64,000 bases of DNA from Arthrobacter saudimassiliensis (GTDB lineage Bacteria; Actinomycetota; Actinomycetes; Actinomycetales; Micrococcaceae), in NCBI GenBank assembly GCA_900016675.1, contig LN483070.1, positions 1,860,001 through 1,924,000 of the forward strand, read 5' to 3'. Position numbers and translations under genes: made by a program. Positions 8,476 through 17,837 of this stretch are shown one piece after another (positions within the stretch are counted from its first letter, which is position 1; each line of letters begins with the position of its first letter). Below the pieces are notes generated by a model that saw only the letters and a program-made list of their open reading frames with translations, searched no databases and had not been told where the DNA came from.

Positions 8476-9756
8476 TCACAGGGGGCTTTCCGCGGCCTGC
8501 TGCGGCTCGGCGGCGGGCTCGAGTTCCTCCAGGTGGCGGATGCCCCGAAGCGGGCCGAAGACGGCCAGCAGCGGGGCGGACAGCGCCACGCAGAGCCCGG
8601 CGAACACCGCCTCCCGGACGCCCAGCAGCGTTGCCAGCGCGCCGCCGGCGAAACCGGCCACCGCGAGCATCCCCCAGCTGACCATCCGGTTCGCGGAGCT
8701 GAGCCGGCCCATCATCCAGGGCGGACAGACGCGCTGGCGGAAGCTGGTGGAGACGACGATGTTCTGCGAGATGAAGAAGCCGGTGACGAACAGGCCCGCG
8801 ATGCCCGGAAGCATCCCCCACCCGGGCGTCATGAACAGGAGGCTGGCGTAGCCGGCCGCCGCGGGAAACAGCGAGTACCGCCAGACCCGGCCCGAGCCCA
8901 GGCGGGCGGTGGCTCGCTTGACGGTCAGGCCGCCCAGGGTGCCGCCCACGGCCAGGGCGGCGGTCACCACGCCCAGCATGAGCGCCGATTCCCCGATGGT
9001 GCGGACGACCAGCAGCACCAGCACGGATGCCACGATGTTCCCGCCCAGGTTCCACAGCGCGCCCACATAGAGCAGCACGCGCAGCGGTGCGGTGCTCAGG
9101 GCGTAACGCAGGCCGTCGCCCATTTCCCGTCCGAGCCGGCGTCCGACGGGGGGCTGGGCGGCCTCCCGCACCTTGAGCGACGCCACGGCCAGCAGGGCGA
9201 CGACGGAGGCGGCCACCTGGATCAGCAGGGCGTTCGACGCGCCCCACAGCTGGGTGAGCCACCCGCCCAGCGTCCGCCCGGCGGCGTCGGCGGAGGCGCC
9301 TGTTCCGGTCATCAGCCCGTTGCCCTCCACCAGGTCCTCACGGTCCACGGCCCGGGGCACCAGGGCCGCCTCCGCCAGGGTAAAGAACACGGCGGCCAGT
9401 CCTGCCAGGAACGAGACGGCGAACAGGTGGACGAGGCTCAGCGCATCCAGCCAGTAGGCCACCGGCAGGGAGGCGAGCAGCAGGATCCGGGCCGCCAGGG
9501 ATCCGATGATCAGCGGCCGGCGGCGGTAGCGGTCCACCAGCGCGCCGATGGGAAGGCCGAAAAAGAGCCAGGGAAGATAGCCGATGCCCGCCAGCGCGGC
9601 CACTGCGAAGTTGCCGGCGTCCAGCTCGACCGCAGCGATCAGCGGCAGCGCGACGGCGGCCACCGACGTACCCAGGAGGCCTGCTGTGGAGGAGATCCAC
9701 AGGGCCCGGAAATTGGCGTTCCGGACCAGGAGGTGCTTGTCGCTCGTGCGGGACAT
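8476..9756 (-). CDS. MFS transporter, EntS/tetracycline-efflux-like
   Basis: A 426-residue membrane protein with about twelve hydrophobic segments; the loop LPIGALVDRYRRRPL near residues 76-90 matches the MFS motif A between TM2 and TM3. The layout is close to the DHA/enterobactin-exporter-like branch found in actinobacteria, so drug or siderophore export is possible, without proof. The frame remains open upstream into the RNase P gene; the ATG at 9756 is preferred because the first TM segment follows directly and TATTCT ends six bases before it, as in a leaderless promoter. It lies 191 bp upstream of gap in the same direction. Confidence 0.8.
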   Translation of the reverse strand: MSRTSDKHLLVRNANFRALWISSTAGLLGTSVAAVALPLIAAVELDAGNFAVAALAGIGYLPWLFFGLPIGALVDRYRRRPLIIGSLAARILLLASLPVAYWLDALSLVHLFAVSFLAGLAAVFFTLAEAALVPRAVDREDLVEGNGLMTGTGASADAAGRTLGGWLTQLWGASNALLIQVAASVVALLAVASLKVREAAQPPVGRRLGREMGDGLRYALSTAPLRVLLYVGALWNLGGNIVASVLVLLVVRTIGESALMLGVVTAALAVGGTLGGLTVKRATARLGSGRVWRYSLFPAAAGYASLLFMTPGWGMLPGIAGLFVTGFFISQNIVVSTSFRQRVCPPWMMGRLSSANRMVSWGMLAVAGFAGGALATLLGVREAVFAGLCVALSAPLLAVFGPLRGIRHLEELEPAAEPQQAAESPL

Positions 9757-9768
9757 TGCCACAGAATA
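9756..9768 (-). promoter_or_regulatory. Leaderless promoter of the MFS gene
   Basis: On the minus strand TATTCT (9768-9763) is followed by GTGGCA and then the ATG at 9756. There is no Shine-Dalgarno sequence. About 70 bp further upstream the dyad AAAGAA-N5-TTCTTT (9825-9841) could be an operator. Confidence 0.5.
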
Positions 9769-9927
9769 GCCGAGGCCCCGCCGCGCCCACGGGCGCAGCG
9801 CCGCATGCAGATGCATGAACACTAAAAGAACCCGATTCTTTACCCGGGCCATTGCGGGCCGGGGCGCCCTGGCCCATAATCCGGCCCTGCGGGGCGGCAG
9901 CCGGGGTGCGGGCCCCCGCGCGGCGGG

Positions 9928-10321
9928 GGCAGGGACGGGCTGGCCGATAAGCCGGGTTTTGTACGGCGGTTCCGTTACCGGATCCGCCGCGGCAATCATC
10001 CATCTCGGGACGCCGTTGCCGGCGCCCTCCAGCGGCCTACCCGGACGCTCGGGCGGGCAGCCCTCGGTCGCGTCCTGTCTGGCCTTGCTCCGGGTGGGGT
10101 TTACCTAGCCGCCCCGGTCACCCGGGGCGCTGGTGGTCTCTTACACCGCCTTTTCACCCTTACCGTGCGGCATGGCCGACGGCGGTCTGTTTTCTGTGGC
10201 ACTGTCCTGCGGGTTTCCCCGAGTGGGCGTTACCCACCACCCTGCCCTGCGGAGCCCGGACTTTCCTCGGCGGGTGCCCTTGCAGGCCCCGACGCGATTG
10301 CCTGGCCAACCCGTCCCTGCC
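9928..10321 (-). ncRNA. rnpB: RNase P RNA, bacterial type A
   Basis: The minus strand carries the hallmark GAGGAAAGTCCGGGCTCC (10251-10268) of helix P3/P4 and, near the 3' end, ACAAAACCCGGCTTAT. The two ends pair as P1: GGCAGGGACGGGTTGGCC (10321-10304) with GGCCAGCCCGTCCCTGCC (9945-9928), giving an RNA of about 394 nt. It is the catalytic subunit that matures tRNA 5' ends. The gene is divergent from yaaA. The exact ends are inferred from the P1 helix. Confidence 0.95.
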
Positions 10322-10335
10322 GTCAATGCTACCGA

Positions 10336-10350
10336 TAAAATCGACTGGTG
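10336..10350 (+). promoter_or_regulatory. Leaderless promoter of yaaA
   Basis: TAAAAT at 10336-10341 is followed by six bases and the GTG start at 10348. It is squeezed against the 5' end of rnpB, whose own promoter must share this short divergent interval or lie inside yaaA. Confidence 0.6.
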
Positions 10351-11130
10351 CTGATTCTGCTGCCCCCGTCCGAAGGCAAGACCGCTCCCGCGGCCGGCCC
10401 CCGCTTCGACTACTCCGCCCTGCGCTTCCCTGAGCTCGGCCCCGCCCGCGAGCTGGTGCTGGACGAGCTGGCCCGCGTCAGCGACTCCCCCGACGCGCTG
10501 AAGGTGCTCAAGGTCGGCGCCTCGCTCGCCGCGGAGGTGGCCCGCAACACCCGCCTCCTCGAGGAGCCGGCCGCGCCGGCCCATTCCGTCTACTCCGGGG
10601 TGCTGTACGACGCGCTGGGCTACGGCACCCTGCCGCCGGCGGCACGGGAGCGCGCGGACCGGCAGGTGCTGGTGGTCTCGGCACTGTGGGGCGCCCTGGG
10701 ATTCGCGGATCCGATTCCCGCCTACCGGCTCTCCATGTCCGCCCGGCTGCCCGGAACGGGTGCGCTGGCGGCCTACTGGAAGCGGCAGCTGTCCGGCGTC
10801 CTGGACAAGCACGCCGACGGGCGGCTGGTCGTGGACTGCCGCTCCAGCACCTATGCGGCGGCGTGGGCGCCGGACCCGGCCTCCGGCGCAGCCGTCAACG
10901 TGTTCCAGATCCGCAACGGCGAGCGGAAGGTGGTCTCCCACTTCGCCAAGCACACCCGCGGCGAGCTGGCCCGCCACCTGCTCGCCCGCAGCGGGCCCGA
11001 GCCGCGCACTCCCGGGGAGCTGCTGGCGGCCGCGGAGGAGAAATGGCAGGCCGAGCTGCTGCCGCCGGCCGGCCGCAAACCGTACCAGCTGAACCTGGTC
11101 CTGCCCGAGGACGCGTCCTTCGCCCGCTGA
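10348..11130 (+). CDS. yaaA: YaaA family protein (UPF0246), peroxide-stress response
   Basis: A 260-residue cytosolic protein that begins MLILLPPSEGK, the family signature, and has the conserved VYSGVLYDALGY (about 80-91) and the SALWGALGFADPIPAYRLSM block near 111-130. The E. coli member binds DNA and lowers free iron during peroxide stress; direct activity of this one is unknown. The GTG start follows a TAAAAT -10 hexamer by six bases. It is divergent from rnpB and convergent with the RNase HI-VOC gene, with an inverted repeat covering both stop codons. Confidence 0.85.
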   Translation: MLILLPPSEGKTAPAAGPRFDYSALRFPELGPARELVLDELARVSDSPDALKVLKVGASLAAEVARNTRLLEEPAAPAHSVYSGVLYDALGYGTLPPAARERADRQVLVVSALWGALGFADPIPAYRLSMSARLPGTGALAAYWKRQLSGVLDKHADGRLVVDCRSSTYAAAWAPDPASGAAVNVFQIRNGERKVVSHFAKHTRGELARHLLARSGPEPRTPGELLAAAEEKWQAELLPPAGRKPYQLNLVLPEDASFAR

Positions 11131-11167
11131 CCGGCTCCCGGACCGGCAGCGGCCCGGGAACCGGTCA
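11128..11167. terminator. Inverted repeat spanning the stop codons of two convergent genes
   Basis: TGACCGGCTCCCGG (11128-11141) is the near-exact complement of CCCGGGAACCGGTCA (11153-11167); about 13 of 15 positions pair. The left arm starts with the yaaA TGA and the right arm ends with the TGA of the minus-strand gene. No T-run is present, so it is at best a Rho-aided or bidirectional terminator. Confidence 0.5.
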
Positions 11168-12154
11168 GTCGGCGGCCACCAGTTCCACTTCGAAGCCGTC
11201 GGCGTTCTCCAGGTAGGCGGCGTAGTGCCCGGGCCCGCCCGCGTGCGGGTACCGGTCCGCAAACAGCTGCGTCCAGCCGTGGCTGGCGGCGCGCCGGGCC
11301 AGCAGGTCCACCTCCTGCCGGGTTCCGGCGGTGAAGGCCAGGTGGTTCACGCCCGGCCGGCGCCGCTCATGGGCGGCGTCGACGACGTCGGGGCCGGCTT
11401 CCAGCACGATGTACCCGTCGGCGCCGTTCCACCGCTGTCCGGTGGACCACTTGTCCCCGGGGGTCCAGCCGAGGCGCTCCAGCAGCCAGCCCAGCGACTT
11501 CTCCGCCGCGGCCAGGTTCCGGACCCAGACCTCGACGTGGTGCAGCCGCCCGGTGGGAACGGACGGAGCCTGAACGTCCTCCGGGCGCGCCGGAGCGGCG
11601 GAACCGCCGGCGGCGCCGTCGCCCTTCTCCGGAGCAGCGCCGTCCGCGGAGCCGGAGCCGACCGGCCCGGGCGAGCCTTTCCGCGGCTGCCACGGCACGC
11701 CGGCGATTCCGGCGTCCATCGCCTCGTTGGAGAGCCGGTCCGCGTCCTTGTTCTTCTCGCGCGGAATCCACTCGTATTTAACCCGGCGTGGATCGACGAT
11801 GGCCCGGGCCTGCTGCGCCAGCCGGCGCATGTCCTCGTGCTTGATCTTCCACCGTCCGCTCATCTGTTCCACGACGAGCTTGGAGTCCATCTTCACCAGG
11901 ATCCAGCAGCCGGGGTCGATGGCGTGGGCCATCCGCAGGCCGGCAACGAGGCCGGAGTACTCGGCGACGTTGTTGGAGGCGATGCCCACGTACTGCGCCT
12001 CTTCGGCGATGATGCGGCCGGTGTCCGGGTCCCGGACCAAAGCTCCGTAGCCGGCGTGTCCGGGGTTCCCGCGGGATCCGCCGTCAGCTTCGACCACCAG
12101 GATCCTGCCGCCCGGCGCCGGAGCGGCGGCGGGCTCGTGTTCAAACAGCGTCAC
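11165..12154 (-). CDS. RNase HI domain fused to a VOC (glyoxalase-fold) domain
   Basis: Residues 19-145 form an RNase HI-like domain with Asp24 (EADGGSRGNPG), Glu65 (NVAEYSG), Asp90 (VKMDSK) and Asp139 (KNKDADRLSN), the full DEDD set for cutting RNA in RNA-DNA hybrids. A Gly/Ala/Pro linker (about 158-200) leads to a VOC domain at 203-329 with possible metal ligands His205 or 206, Glu252, His271 and Glu324. Mycobacterial homologues (Rv2228c type) carry a histidine-phosphatase domain in this position instead. The gene is third in a minus-strand run after the Nif3 and coiled-coil genes, 3 bp from the latter, an order shared with Rv2230c-Rv2228c. The GTG start has no alternative close by. What the VOC domain binds is unknown. 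Confidence 0.85.
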   Translation of the reverse strand: MTLFEHEPAAAPAPGGRILVVEADGGSRGNPGHAGYGALVRDPDTGRIIAEEAQYVGIASNNVAEYSGLVAGLRMAHAIDPGCWILVKMDSKLVVEQMSGRWKIKHEDMRRLAQQARAIVDPRRVKYEWIPREKNKDADRLSNEAMDAGIAGVPWQPRKGSPGPVGSGSADGAAPEKGDGAAGGSAAPARPEDVQAPSVPTGRLHHVEVWVRNLAAAEKSLGWLLERLGWTPGDKWSTGQRWNGADGYIVLEAGPDVVDAAHERRRPGVNHLAFTAGTRQEVDLLARRAASHGWTQLFADRYPHAGGPGHYAAYLENADGFEVELVAAD

Positions 12155-12157
12155 TGC

Positions 12158-12898
12158 TCAGCTGCCCCATTCCGCGGAACGGACCAGGATGCACCCGGAG
12201 TCGGGGCAGAAGACGACATCGTCCTCGGCGGCACGGCGGATGTCGGCAAGGTCCCCGGGGCTCAGCTGCATGCCGGAGCCTTCCGATGAGCCGTGGAACA
12301 GCCGCGCCGCGCCGACGCCGTGCCGGTCCAGGGTCTTCTCGTACAGGGCCAGCAGGCCGGGTTCGAACGTTCCGGCGAGTTCGGCGCGCTGCTGCAGCGC
12401 CGTGCCTTCCTCACCGCGGATACGCTGGAGTTCGGCGTCGCGGGCCTGCTCAAGCACGGCCAGCTCCCCCACGGCGCGGTCGAGCACTTGGCGCGCCGCG
12501 TCGGCCGTGCCGCGCAGCTCCTCCAGCCGCTCCATCGCCTCCAGCTCCACGTCCTCCAGGTCCGAGCGCCGCCGGGTGAGGGACTCGATTTCGTGCTGCA
12601 GGGCGGTGAGGTCCTTGGAGGTGCCCGTTCCGGAGTCCAGCCGGGCCTGGTTGCGCTCGAGCCGGCCCGTGACGGCGGCGACGTCGTCCTCCGCCTTGGT
12701 GATCTCCCGCTCCGCGGCGCTGACGGCGCCGTCAGCTTCGGCTGCCGCGTGCCGGGCCTCGTCCCGGCGCCCCTGCGCCGCGGCGATCTCCGGGTTGCCG
12801 GCGGCCGCCCGCGCTTCGCTGCGCAGCTTGCGTATCCGGCTGTCCAGGGCCTGCAGGTCCAGCAGCCGCAGCTGCTCGGCCGGTGATGCTTTTGCCAC
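12158..12898 (-). CDS. Coiled-coil protein of the C4 zinc-ribbon family with a degenerate ribbon
   Basis: A 246-residue protein made mostly of a long antiparallel coiled coil (about residues 5-175), followed by a small C-terminal domain ending FCPDSGCILVRS. Family members usually have two CxxC knuckles. Here the first is replaced by GSGM (in SEGSGMQLSP) and the second has Cys-x4-Cys spacing, so classical zinc binding looks lost. The function of the family is uncertain; a nucleic-acid or nucleotide role has been suggested from structure. It sits between the Nif3 and RNase HI-VOC genes in one likely operon. Confidence 0.8.
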   Translation of the reverse strand: MAKASPAEQLRLLDLQALDSRIRKLRSEARAAAGNPEIAAAQGRRDEARHAAAEADGAVSAAEREITKAEDDVAAVTGRLERNQARLDSGTGTSKDLTALQHEIESLTRRRSDLEDVELEAMERLEELRGTADAARQVLDRAVGELAVLEQARDAELQRIRGEEGTALQQRAELAGTFEPGLLALYEKTLDRHGVGAARLFHGSSEGSGMQLSPGDLADIRRAAEDDVVFCPDSGCILVRSAEWGS

Positions 12899-12960
12899 GT
12901 GTACCTCCGTTGCTGTCCGGGCGGACCCCGGACCCTCCCTAGCCTATGGCAGGGGGCCGG

Positions 12961-13914
12961 TCAGTCCACCCCGGGAGTAAGCACGAAATCCCACGGGTCG
13001 CTGTTCACGGTGCTCACGCGGACCTCGACCTCGAACCCCTGGTCGGCCAGCACGTTCTCAAGGGCGGCCGCGGCCGGGGTGAGCCAGAGCCACTCGCTGC
13101 CGAAGTGGGAGACGTCGATCAGGTAGGGCCGGCCGTTGACGGCCGCCTCCCGCGCCTCCGAGGCCGGATGGTGGCGCAGGTCCGCGGTGACATAGACGTC
13201 GGCCTGGGCGCGGCGGACGGCGGCGAACAGACTGTCGCCGGCTCCCCCGCAGACCGCCACCCGGCGGACCAGTCCGTCCGGATCTCCGGCCACCCGCACG
13301 CCGCCGGCCACCGCCGGAAGCACGCTGAAGACCCGTTCGGCGAAGTCGGCCAGGCTGCGCACCTGGTCCAGTTCGCCGACCCGGCCGATCCCCTCCTCGG
13401 GCAGGCCCTCGGCGGCCGGGGCGAGCGGCTGCACGTCCTGCAGGCCCAGTGCGTCGGCGAGCACGTCGGAGACCCCTCCGACGGCGCTGTCACCGTTGGT
13501 ATGCACGGCCAGCAGGGCGCATCCCGCCTCGATCAGCCGGTGGACCACTTCGCCCTTGAACCCGGTGGCCGCCACGGAGTTCACCGGCTTGAGCAGCAGC
13601 GGGTGGTGGGTGATGAGCAGGTCGGCGCCCCACGCCAGCGCGTCGTCGACCACGTCGGACACCGGATCGACGGCGAACATGATCCGCCGGACGGGCCGCT
13701 CGGGCCGGCCCGCAACGAGCCCGACCGCGTCCCAGTCCTCCGCCAGGGATTCGGGCCAGAGCTCCTCCGCGGCCAGGAGCACGTCGCCCAGCGTCGGGGC
13801 GGCGTCGGCAGCTGCGGGGACACCGGAACCGACGCCGACCTCCTCGGAGCCCGCCTCATCGGGGTGCACGGCGCCGGGACCGCTGCCGCCTGCGGCGGAA
13901 TGCTCTGCGTTCAT
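12961..13914 (-). CDS. Nif3-like dinuclear metal-centre protein
   Basis: A 317-residue member of the Nif3/YqfO (NIF3) family, which forms toroidal hexamers with a two-metal site. Visible ligands are in DLLITHHPLLLKP (His pair), AVHTNGDSA (His and Asp) and a C-terminal DVSHFGSEW His/Glu motif. Molecular function is not settled; a link to GTP cyclohydrolase I type 2 exists in annotation only. The ATG at 13914 is chosen because the frame upstream belongs to the complement of msrA; 25-30 residues of Gly/Ser-rich tail precede the domain. It begins the minus-strand trio with the coiled-coil and RNase HI-VOC genes. Confidence 0.85.
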   Translation of the reverse strand: MNAEHSAAGGSGPGAVHPDEAGSEEVGVGSGVPAAADAAPTLGDVLLAAEELWPESLAEDWDAVGLVAGRPERPVRRIMFAVDPVSDVVDDALAWGADLLITHHPLLLKPVNSVAATGFKGEVVHRLIEAGCALLAVHTNGDSAVGGVSDVLADALGLQDVQPLAPAAEGLPEEGIGRVGELDQVRSLADFAERVFSVLPAVAGGVRVAGDPDGLVRRVAVCGGAGDSLFAAVRRAQADVYVTADLRHHPASEAREAAVNGRPYLIDVSHFGSEWLWLTPAAAALENVLADQGFEVEVRVSTVNSDPWDFVLTPGVD

Positions 13915-14004
13915 AGGTTTAAGTTGTACTCTGCCGCACCGGCGGCGCTCAATTCCGCAGCGCGGGCGGGAATGGATCTCCCCGCCCGGCGGTTGGCACA
14001 GGAC

Positions 14005-14529
14005 ATGAAGACCTATGTGCTTGGCGGCGGGTGCTTCTGGTGCCTGGACGCCGTCTACCGGCAGACCCGCGGCGTGACCGAGGTGGTTTCGGGCTACACC
14101 GGCGGCCATGATCCGCACCCGAACTACGAGAGCGTGTGCTCCGGGACCACCGGGCACGCCGAGGTGGTCTCCGTGACGTTCGATGAGGCCGTGGTGCCGC
14201 CCGAGGTGATCCTGGGCCTGTTCTTCGCCTCCCACGATCCGACCACGCTGAACCGCCAGGGCTACGACGTCGGAACGCAGTACCGGTCGGCCATGTTCTA
14301 CCGCACCGAGGAGCAGCGGCAGGAGTACCTGCAGGCCCTCGAGCGGGCCCGGGCGGACTGGAAGGATCCGATCGTCACCGAGATCGTGCCGCTGCCGACG
14401 TTCCATCCGGCGGAGGATTACCACCAGGACTTCTACGCCAAACAGCCCTGGGCCGGATACTGCCAGGTGATTATCAACCCGAAGCTCGCCAAGGCCCGCA
14501 AATATTACTCCGAATGGCTTGCCGCGTAG
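14005..14529 (+). CDS. msrA: Peptide methionine-S-sulfoxide reductase
   Basis: Repairs methionine S-sulfoxide in proteins with electrons from thioredoxin. The 174-residue sequence begins MKTYVLGGGCFWCLD: the catalytic Cys10 in GGCFWC is followed by the family residues SGYTGG, GHAEVV and YHQDFYA. Start choice rests on the motif being nine residues from the ATG at 14005; the leader has no good ribosome site. It is divergent from the Nif3 gene by 90 bp and lies upstream of cysK. Confidence 0.93.
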   Translation: MKTYVLGGGCFWCLDAVYRQTRGVTEVVSGYTGGHDPHPNYESVCSGTTGHAEVVSVTFDEAVVPPEVILGLFFASHDPTTLNRQGYDVGTQYRSAMFYRTEEQRQEYLQALERARADWKDPIVTEIVPLPTFHPAEDYHQDFYAKQPWAGYCQVIINPKLAKARKYYSEWLAA

Positions 14530-14605
14530 GGCTTCCCAGGCCCGGCGATAGGCTGGAACGGGCAGTTCTGTGTCCGTCCCGCAGACTGAGAACAGAGGAA
14601 TCAAC

Positions 14606-15541
<936 letters not shown>

Positions 15542-15600
15542 GTCCCCGGCTTCCCTGCCCGCCCTTGTCCGGGCAGGGCCCCGACGCAGAAAGAACCTGA

Positions 15601-16185
15601 GTGAGAATCCTCGCCCGACTCCGTGAAGACCTCCGTGCCGCCGCCTCCCACGATCCGGCGGCGCGCGGGTCCCTGGAGAACCTCGTTGTCTACTCCGGAC
15701 TGCATGCCATCTGGATGCACCGGCTGACCCACCGCATGTGGTCCAACCCGGCGCTGCGCTTTCCGGCCCGCGTGCTGTCCCAGCTGACGAGGTTCGCCAC
15801 GGGCATCGAGATCCATCCCGGGGCCACCATCGGCCGGCGCTTCTTCATCGACCACGGCATGGGCGTGGTCATCGGAGAGACCGCCGAAATCGGCGACGAC
15901 GTGATGCTGTACCACGGCGTCACCCTGGGCGGACGCTCGCTGGCCCGGGTCAAGCGGCATCCCACGATCGGCAACAACGTCACCATCGGCGCCGGAGCCA
16001 AGGTCCTGGGCCCGGTGACCATTGGTGACAACTCCGCCGTCGGCGCGAACGCCGTCGTCGTCAAGGACGCGCCCGCCGACTCGATCGTCACCGGCATCCC
16101 GGCGACCTGGCGCCACCGCGACCAGAAGGAAAAGCTGGCGGCGGTGGATCCGGCCGAGTACGTGGATCCGGCGATCTACATCTAG
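15601..16185 (+). CDS. cysE: Serine O-acetyltransferase
   Basis: Acetylates L-serine with acetyl-CoA to give O-acetylserine for CysK. It is the short form (194 residues) lacking most of the N-terminal helical domain of enteric CysE. The left-handed beta-helix starts near residue 63 ([17 protein letters not shown]), with the catalytic His in the [16 protein letters not shown] segment and more hexapeptide repeats up to ATWRH. The protein ends in Tyr-Ile, and a C-terminal Ile is what CysK binds in the cysteine synthase complex. GTG start, weak ribosome site. A clear terminator follows. Confidence 0.94.
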   Translation: MRILARLREDLRAAASHDPAARGSLENLVVYSGLHAIWMHRLTHRMWSNPALRFPARVLSQLTRFATGIEIHPGATIGRRFFIDHGMGVVIGETAEIGDDVMLYHGVTLGGRSLARVKRHPTIGNNVTIGAGAKVLGPVTIGDNSAVGANAVVVKDAPADSIVTGIPATWRHRDQKEKLAAVDPAEYVDPAIYI

Positions 16186-16211
16186 GTCCGGACACCCTTC
16201 CGACCCAAGGA

Positions 16212-16241
16212 AAGGCCGGCAGCCCTCGGGCTGCCGGCCTT
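16212..16241. terminator. Bidirectional terminator between cysE and gnd
   Basis: AAGGCCGGCAGCC (16212-16224) pairs with GGCTGCCGGCCTT after a CTCG loop; T residues follow on both strands. It sits between convergent cysE and gnd. Confidence 0.88.
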
Positions 16242-16286
16242 GTCCTTATGTACGGGTCACGCCCGGCGGTGCCTCGCGGGCACCGA

Positions 16287-17723
16287 TCAGTGCGTGTCGA
16301 CGGCGGAGACCTCGGACCGGTCACCGCTCCACAGCGTGTGGAAGGTGCCTTCCTCGTCGACGCGGTTGTACGTGTGGGCGCCGAACAGGTCCCGCAGGCC
16401 CTGGGTCAGGGCGGCCGGCAGGCGACGCCGGCGCAGGCCGTCGTAGTAGGCCAGCGAGGAGGAGAACACGGGCACGGGAATGCCCAGCTGCACGGCGGTG
16501 GCCACGACACGGCGCCAGGCCGGGACGGCGGCGGCGATGGACTCGGCGAAGGCCGGATCCAGCAGCAGGTTCGCCGGGGCCTTGCCACCCTCGTAGGCCT
16601 TCATGATGTCGTCCAGCAGCTCGGCACGGATGATGCAGCCGGCGCGCCAGAGCGAGGCGATCTCATCGAGCCTGAGGTCCCAGCCGTACTCCTTGGCGGC
16701 GGCGGCGAGCATGTCCATGCCCTGCGCGTAGCTGACCAGCTTGGACGCGTAGAGCGCCTGGCGCACGTCCTCCACGAAGGTCTCGGGCAGCTGCACCTCG
16801 GTCTCGGCGCCGGTGAGCACCTCCTGCGCCTCGGCCCGCTGGCCGCGCTGCGAGGACAGGGCGCGGGCGAAGACCGACTCGGCGATGCCGGACACCGGCG
16901 AGCCGAGGTCCAGGCCGGAAACGACGGTCCAGCGGCCGGTGCCCTTCTGCCCGGCGGAGTCGACCACGACGTCGACGAACGGCTTGCCCGTCTTCCCATC
17001 CTTGTGGGCGAGCACCTCGGCGGTGATCTCGATCAGGAAGGAGCTGAGCTGGCCGGTGTTCCATTCGCGGAAGATCTCGGCCTGCTCGGCCGGCTCGATG
17101 CCCGCGGCCGAGCGCAGCAGGTCGTAGGCCTCGCCGATGACCTGCATGTCCGCATACTCGATGCCGTTGTGCACCATCTTGACGAAGTGTCCGGCGCCGT
17201 CGGTGCCGACCCACGCGCAGCAGGGCTCGCCGTTGTACTTGGCGGAGATCTTCTCCAGCATCGGGCCCAGGGAATCGTAGGACTCACGGGAGCCGCCGGG
17301 CATGATCGAGGGGCCGAGCAGCGCCCCCTCCTCGCCGCCGGAGACGCCGACGCCCACAAAGTGCAGGCCCTTTTCGGCCAGGGCCGCCTCGCGGCGCCGG
17401 GTGTCCTCGTAGTGGGAGTTGCCGGCGTCGATGACGATGTCGCCTTCCTCCAGCAGCGGGGTCAGCTGGTCGATCACCGAATCCACCGGAGCGCCGGCCT
17501 TGACCATGATGAGCACCCGGCGCGGCTTCTCCAGCGAGTCCACCAGCTCCTGCAGCGACTCGGTGCGGATGAAGTTCCCCTCATCCCCGTGCGCGGCCAG
17601 CAGGGCGTCGGTCTTCGCGACCGAGCGGTTGTGCAGGGCCACCGTGTAGCCGTTGCGGGCCAGGTTGCGGGCAAGGTTCGCGCCCATGACTGCCAGGCCG
17701 GTCACACCAATTTGTGCGCTCAA
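16287..17723 (-). CDS. gnd: 6-phosphogluconate dehydrogenase, NADP-dependent decarboxylating
   Basis: Third enzyme of the oxidative pentose-phosphate pathway, giving ribulose 5-phosphate, CO2 and NADPH. The 478-residue protein has the Rossmann motif GLAVMGANLARN (9-20), the substrate loop GVSGGEEGALLGPSIMPGG and the catalytic Lys in HFVKMVHNGIEY. The TTG at 17721-17723 is preferred as start: it gives the standard family N-terminus (SAQIGVTGLAVMG) and has GGAG five bases upstream, whereas the longer frame lacks support. Confidence 0.94.
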   Translation of the reverse strand: MSAQIGVTGLAVMGANLARNLARNGYTVALHNRSVAKTDALLAAHGDEGNFIRTESLQELVDSLEKPRRVLIMVKAGAPVDSVIDQLTPLLEEGDIVIDAGNSHYEDTRRREAALAEKGLHFVGVGVSGGEEGALLGPSIMPGGSRESYDSLGPMLEKISAKYNGEPCCAWVGTDGAGHFVKMVHNGIEYADMQVIGEAYDLLRSAAGIEPAEQAEIFREWNTGQLSSFLIEITAEVLAHKDGKTGKPFVDVVVDSAGQKGTGRWTVVSGLDLGSPVSGIAESVFARALSSQRGQRAEAQEVLTGAETEVQLPETFVEDVRQALYASKLVSYAQGMDMLAAAAKEYGWDLRLDEIASLWRAGCIIRAELLDDIMKAYEGGKAPANLLLDPAFAESIAAAVPAWRRVVATAVQLGIPVPVFSSSLAYYDGLRRRRLPAALTQGLRDLFGAHTYNRVDEEGTFHTLWSGDRSEVSAVDTH

Positions 17724-17837
17724 AACAACTCCAGGATTCTTCAGGTGCCCTTCTTGCAGGGCACGGGGTCGGCGCGCGCGCCGTTCGTCCACTCCACCCT
17801 ATTCTTCCGGGCGCGTCCGCCGCCACACGGCCGGCCC

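Noticed and set aside
9757-9999. N-terminal extension of the MFS protein
   Set aside because: The upstream frame runs into rnpB, and the TM domain and leaderless promoter support the ATG at 9756.
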